Shown: positions 61,056 through 64,000 of the stretch, piece by piece
Layout of the letters: each line of letters begins with the position of its first letter
Position numbering within the stretch: position 1 is the stretch's first letter
Source of the DNA: Fodinibius sediminis
Lineage (GTDB): Bacteria > Bacteroidota > Rhodothermia > Balneolales > Balneolaceae
Assembly (NCBI RefSeq): GCF_900182555.1
Contig: NZ_FXTH01000001.1
Coordinates: forward strand, 62,001 to 126,000
Length of the DNA: 64,000 nucleotides
Direction: 5' to 3'
Translations under genes and position numbers: made by a program
The notes under the pieces: model-generated
What the model saw: only the letters and a program-made list of their open reading frames with translations
Databases searched by the model: none
What the model was told of the DNA's origin: nothing

Positions 61056-61727
61056 ATGGAAATTAGTTACTGGAAAAGCCGCTGGAAGAATAATAAAACC
61101 GGGTGGCACATGACTGAAGTTTATGCCCCGCTCACCAGGTACTGGTCGCGCCTGCAACTGCCGAAACAAGCCCGCGTGCTGGTACCGCTTTGTGGTAAAG
61201 CACATGATTTGGACTGGCTTGCAGATCAGGGATATCACGTTATCGGTGCAGAGGCTGCACAAAGGCCATTGATGGAGGTCATGGAACGATCCAATGCCTC
61301 CTTTGTACGCACAGAAAGCCACGGTTTTACTGTTTATCGGTCTGAGTCCATGGAACTCTGGCACGGCAATTTCCTGAAATTGCCAATTCCGCCTACTGCC
61401 CCCATTGATGCCATTTATGACAAAACATCCATCGTTGCCCTGCCGCCTGCCATGAGAGAACAGCATGCCCGCAAGCTTCTCAGCCTGAGCCAACGTCATA
61501 CCCAGATGCTCCTGCAGAGCTTCGAATACGTCCAGGAAGAGATGAATGGCCCTCCCTTTTCGGTTCCTGAACAGGAGATAGCAACCCTTTTCGGTGCCGA
61601 TTTCAAATATACCCTCTTGCATGAAGAATCAAAGATAGAGCAGCTGGAACGGTTTCGGCGGCGCGGACTGTCTTCTCATTTCCTGGAAAAAGTGTACCAT
61701 TTGGAAGCCTGCAGACAGTCTGATTAA
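61056..61727 (+). CDS. tpm: Thiopurine S-methyltransferase family protein
   Basis: A 223-residue SAM-dependent methyltransferase. The N-terminal YWKSRWKNNKTGWH and the SAM motif VPLCGKAHDLDWLADQGYHVIGAE are the TPMT hallmarks, followed by YDKTSIVALPPAMREQHARKL. Bacterial homologues methylate sulfur, selenium or tellurium compounds; the thiopurine name refers to the mammalian enzyme. The natural substrate here is unknown. The gene is monocistronic, divergent from mgtC. Confidence 0.93.
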   Translation: MEISYWKSRWKNNKTGWHMTEVYAPLTRYWSRLQLPKQARVLVPLCGKAHDLDWLADQGYHVIGAEAAQRPLMEVMERSNASFVRTESHGFTVYRSESMELWHGNFLKLPIPPTAPIDAIYDKTSIVALPPAMREQHARKLLSLSQRHTQMLLQSFEYVQEEMNGPPFSVPEQEIATLFGADFKYTLLHEESKIEQLERFRRRGLSSHFLEKVYHLEACRQSD

Positions 61728-61853
61728 AATAGCTGATATTTTACTTGCCATCCAGCAACAGCTTTTTTTAGTTACAGTTGCATATCAATATGCCGGCATG
61801 TATTTTCAAAGTCACAATTTCGCTAAACACTATAATTATATATCCATCGCCAC

Positions 61854-62333
61854 ATGAATGTTGAACAGCGTAACCGACTCATCAGTTTTGTATTAGCAAT
61901 CATTATTATTGCTTTGGGATATTATCTTTATCGTTCAATTGTAGACCCCTATCAAGAAGTTATTGACCGTGAACAAATGACCGAGCGAGTTCGGTACCAA
62001 ATGCAGAACGTCCGGGATGCTCTTATTATGTACGAACGCCGAACCGACAGTTTTCCTCCAACCGAAGGCGGCCTCGACACCCTGGTTCAATTTATCAAGA
62101 CTGACTCACTGATGGTTCAGCAGGCCGATTCCCTCTTCAAACCGATGGATCCTTCCAAGAAATTCATTGCCGATTCACTGATCTATTCGCCGCGGCCACC
62201 GCACTCCAAGTTCAATTACACGCTGAACGACACCCTGCGCCCTCGTATTTATTTGCTCGAAGATCCGGATACCGAAGATCGAATAGGGTCGCTCGAAAAC
62301 ACCACAGAACTCAACCAAGCCAGCTGGAATTAA
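61854..62333 (+). CDS. Membrane-anchored protein of unknown function (pseudopilin-like layout)
   Basis: A 159-residue protein with one N-terminal transmembrane helix (about 9-27, ISFVLAIIIIALGYYLY), and then a soluble part of about 130 residues with MQNVRDALIMYERRTDSFPPTEGGLDTLVQF. The hydrophobic helix and that stretch resemble major pseudopilins (GspG-like), but no prepilin peptidase site (G-F-T-L-x-E) is present, so it is not a classical pilin. Only six bases separate its stop from the next start, suggesting co-transcription with the DUF3822-like gene, rsmD and coaD. Confidence 0.7.
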   Translation: MNVEQRNRLISFVLAIIIIALGYYLYRSIVDPYQEVIDREQMTERVRYQMQNVRDALIMYERRTDSFPPTEGGLDTLVQFIKTDSLMVQQADSLFKPMDPSKKFIADSLIYSPRPPHSKFNYTLNDTLRPRIYLLEDPDTEDRIGSLENTTELNQASWN

Positions 62334-62339
62334 TGGCAG

Positions 62340-63203
62340 ATGGAGCATGAACATCCGAGTTTAGGGCTTTGCTTTTTTGATAATCAGCTTTTTTATGCGG
62401 TCAGTCAGCCGGATAGCTCCCATTCCCTTGCCCGAATAGGTTCATACGATTTTCATACAGACACCACGGAAATGCTGCTGGACGAATCGGGCCAGCATTT
62501 TCGTGGCATCAGGCAAACCGTGGCCCAGCTGAAGCAGGAATATAACATTCGCCAGCTTCGCATCCACTCTTTTCCTACCCAGGAATGCTGGACAACGGTC
62601 CCCAAAATTGTTTATGACAATGCCGATGAGCGGGAGCACTACATAAAAATTCTTATGAGCGGGACCGATCGCAGCCAAATCCAGGCCACCTGGTACAACC
62701 TGAGCAATCAGAAATATAAATTCCTGCTGCTCAGGGACAAAACCTACCAAAAGGATCTCCATCAGCTGGCATCCGATACGGCAACGGCCGATCTCATCAG
62801 CGACTTTGAGATTGGCAGCCGGTGGATTCAGCATGCCAACCCGGGCGGTTCCTTCATGACCATCGGATGCTTCAAAGACTGCATCAGTATTACTTCCTTT
62901 ATCCTGGGCAAACTGCGGGGAGCCACCTATATCAAGTTCGATGATCTGCAGGACCTCCCTTACTTCTGGCTTCAGTACACCAAAGAGCTGGCCTGGATGC
63001 GCGGACTTCACGAAAAGATATATGTCTACGGCATGGAAGCGTTTCGTATCATTGACATTCTGGAGCCTTTCTGGGACGACAGCGGAGTTGTGACCAAAAT
63101 GGATTCGCTCGAGAAGATTCAGATCCAGGCAGATGAAGCCACATATGGTTTTAGCCTGGAAAAGGCATTTCCGGCCATGATGCTGGCCCTGGACTATCAC
63201 TGA
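62340..63203 (+). CDS. DUF3822-like protein
   Basis: A 287-residue soluble protein with no export signal. The repeated ASKHA-like strands (LGLCFFDNQLFYAVS near the start, GSFMTIGCFKDCISITSF in the middle) and its place directly upstream of rsmD and coaD fit the DUF3822 family, a Bacteroidota-specific group with a predicted actin-like ATPase fold and unknown function. This call rests mainly on synteny and length; I see no clear nucleotide-binding residues. It probably belongs to the same operon as the gene before it. Confidence 0.6.
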   Translation: MEHEHPSLGLCFFDNQLFYAVSQPDSSHSLARIGSYDFHTDTTEMLLDESGQHFRGIRQTVAQLKQEYNIRQLRIHSFPTQECWTTVPKIVYDNADEREHYIKILMSGTDRSQIQATWYNLSNQKYKFLLLRDKTYQKDLHQLASDTATADLISDFEIGSRWIQHANPGGSFMTIGCFKDCISITSFILGKLRGATYIKFDDLQDLPYFWLQYTKELAWMRGLHEKIYVYGMEAFRIIDILEPFWDDSGVVTKMDSLEKIQIQADEATYGFSLEKAFPAMMLALDYH

Positions 63204-63289
63204 ACTGGATATGGGCGGGGCTTCCTATTATTTTTCGTACCTTCTTCAGAAGGGAAAATGATCCGTATTATTAACAGATTGCTGATTTC

Positions 63290-63844
63290 ATGCGTATAAT
63301 CACCGGTATCCTCAAAGGAAGAAAAATTCATATCCCAAAGACGCTTGATGTCCGTCCCACAACCGATCGCACCAAGGAAGGGCTCTTTTCCATTCTTGAC
63401 GCCCGCAAGTATATTCGCGGGGCCCGCGTGCTCGACCTGTTTGGAGGATCGGGCAACCTGGGATTTGAAGCTCTCTCCAGGGGATGCGAAAGCGTGCTTT
63501 TCGTTGACAGCGACCGGCGCAATATTGAGCACATTGAGAAAGTAGCTGAAGAATTCGGACTCTCCGACCAGGTGCGAACCGTGCCTTCCCGGGTTGAAGA
63601 CTTTTTAAAAGGCATGCCTCTACCCTACGATATTATTTTTGCCGATCCGCCCTACGACTATTCCCTTATGCATGAAATGATTGAAACCATTCTTTCAGAC
63701 GGCTGGCTTGACGAAAACGGCTGGCTTATTCTCGAACATGACAAAAGACACGATTTCAGCGGGCATCCTCATTGCGCCTATGTAAAAGAATACGGACGTA
63801 CCCATTTGAGCATTTTTCTCGCTGAAGAAGGAATTCAATTTTAA
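63290..63844 (+). CDS. rsmD: 16S rRNA (guanine-N2)-methyltransferase RsmD
   Basis: A 184-residue SAM-dependent rRNA methyltransferase modifying G966 (E. coli numbering) in the small subunit. Family blocks: [14 protein letters not shown] at the start, [18 protein letters not shown] motif [19 protein letters not shown], and the catalytic [11 protein letters not shown] motif. It ends 11 bases before coaD, the standard gene pair in many bacteria. ATG 63290 fits the usual start. Confidence 0.97.
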   Translation: MRIITGILKGRKIHIPKTLDVRPTTDRTKEGLFSILDARKYIRGARVLDLFGGSGNLGFEALSRGCESVLFVDSDRRNIEHIEKVAEEFGLSDQVRTVPSRVEDFLKGMPLPYDIIFADPPYDYSLMHEMIETILSDGWLDENGWLILEHDKRHDFSGHPHCAYVKEYGRTHLSIFLAEEGIQF

Positions 63845-63855
63845 TCAGTGCCACC

Positions 63856-64000
63856 ATGAAAACCTTAGCGCTCTATCCCGGTTCATTTGATCCCATCACC
63901 TATGGGCACCTTGATATTCTGGAACGTGCCACCGAGCTTTTCAGCAAGGTTATCGTCACTATTGCCATCAATAACAACAAAGAGACTGTTTTTACCGGGG
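63856..64000 (+). CDS. coaD: Phosphopantetheine adenylyltransferase (3' truncated by window edge)
   Basis: Only the first 48 codons are inside the window. They begin [22 protein letters not shown], the signature of the CoaD nucleotidyltransferase with the (H/T)xGH-type motif (TYGH), which transfers AMP to 4'-phosphopantetheine in coenzyme A synthesis. It follows rsmD by 11 bases. No anomaly is seen in the visible part. Confidence 0.96.
   Translation, partial: MKTLALYPGSFDPITYGHLDILERATELFSKVIVTIAINNNKETVFTG

Overview
The window is a gene-dense chromosomal segment of a Gram-negative, aerobic heterotroph. I place it in the FCB group, most likely Balneolota/Rhodothermota or a near relative of Bacteroidota. 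This is inferred from gene content: a SusC-like TonB receptor with an N-terminal carboxypeptidase-regulatory domain, a CBM9/DUF5916 outer-membrane barrel, a SecA with a long charged insertion and no zinc tail, a long multi-repeat DUF349 protein, a folP-cdaA neighbourhood, an orphan HsdR-N protein, and many starts without a clear Shine-Dalgarno sequence (several TTG). I found no rRNA, tRNA, CRISPR array, insertion sequence, prophage or integrase; the segment reads as core genome with small accessory islands.

Layout. 1-2.8 kb: end of a ring-cleaving dioxygenase gene, an amidohydrolase lipoprotein and a MarR regulator with an operator-like palindrome. 2.9-7.5 kb: glycogen phosphorylase, a 638-base intergenic region rich in inverted repeats, and a membrane beta-propeller/winged-helix sensor. 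7.6-14.9 kb: ispE, CCA-adding enzyme, CDF metal transporter, sugar nucleotidyltransferase, membrane-anchored Mur ligase and a TolB-like propeller. 15.2-24.7 kb: Xaa-Pro peptidase, orphan HsdR-N protein, the classic rpmH-rnpA-yidD-yidC block, divergent secA and a polyphosphate-glucokinase-like protein. 24.8-30.2 kb: exported methyltransferase, DUF5916 protein, cold-shock protein, SufE and a double-PAS protein.

30.4-38.2 kb is a propionate/methylmalonyl-CoA block: acyl-CoA dehydrogenase, then mutA-mutB-meaB and a patatin lipase. 38.2-41.8 kb holds cdaA (c-di-AMP synthesis), folP, a ferredoxin and a secreted phosphodiesterase. 41.9-48.1 kb holds the TonB receptor and an arsenosugar-type cluster (AhpD-like protein, ArsS radical SAM enzyme, two glycosyltransferases) with a heptanucleotide tandem repeat abutting the arsS start. 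48.2-55.3 kb is envelope and stress functions: small OMP, MBL hydrolase, DUF349 protein, MscS, a coiled-coil protein, Dps, RluA. 55.5-64 kb: an SLC13-SulP anion-transport pair, MATE, MgtC, TPMT, then an unknown gene, a DUF3822-like gene, rsmD and the start of coaD.

The items most worth a second look are the propeller/TM/winged-helix sensor (5979-7511), the structured intergenic region before glgP (5455-5705), the membrane-anchored Mur ligase (12239-13912), and the arsenosugar-type cluster without a visible arsM, preceded by a heptanucleotide repeat (45182-48102). All identifications come from reading motifs and context; no database search was run.
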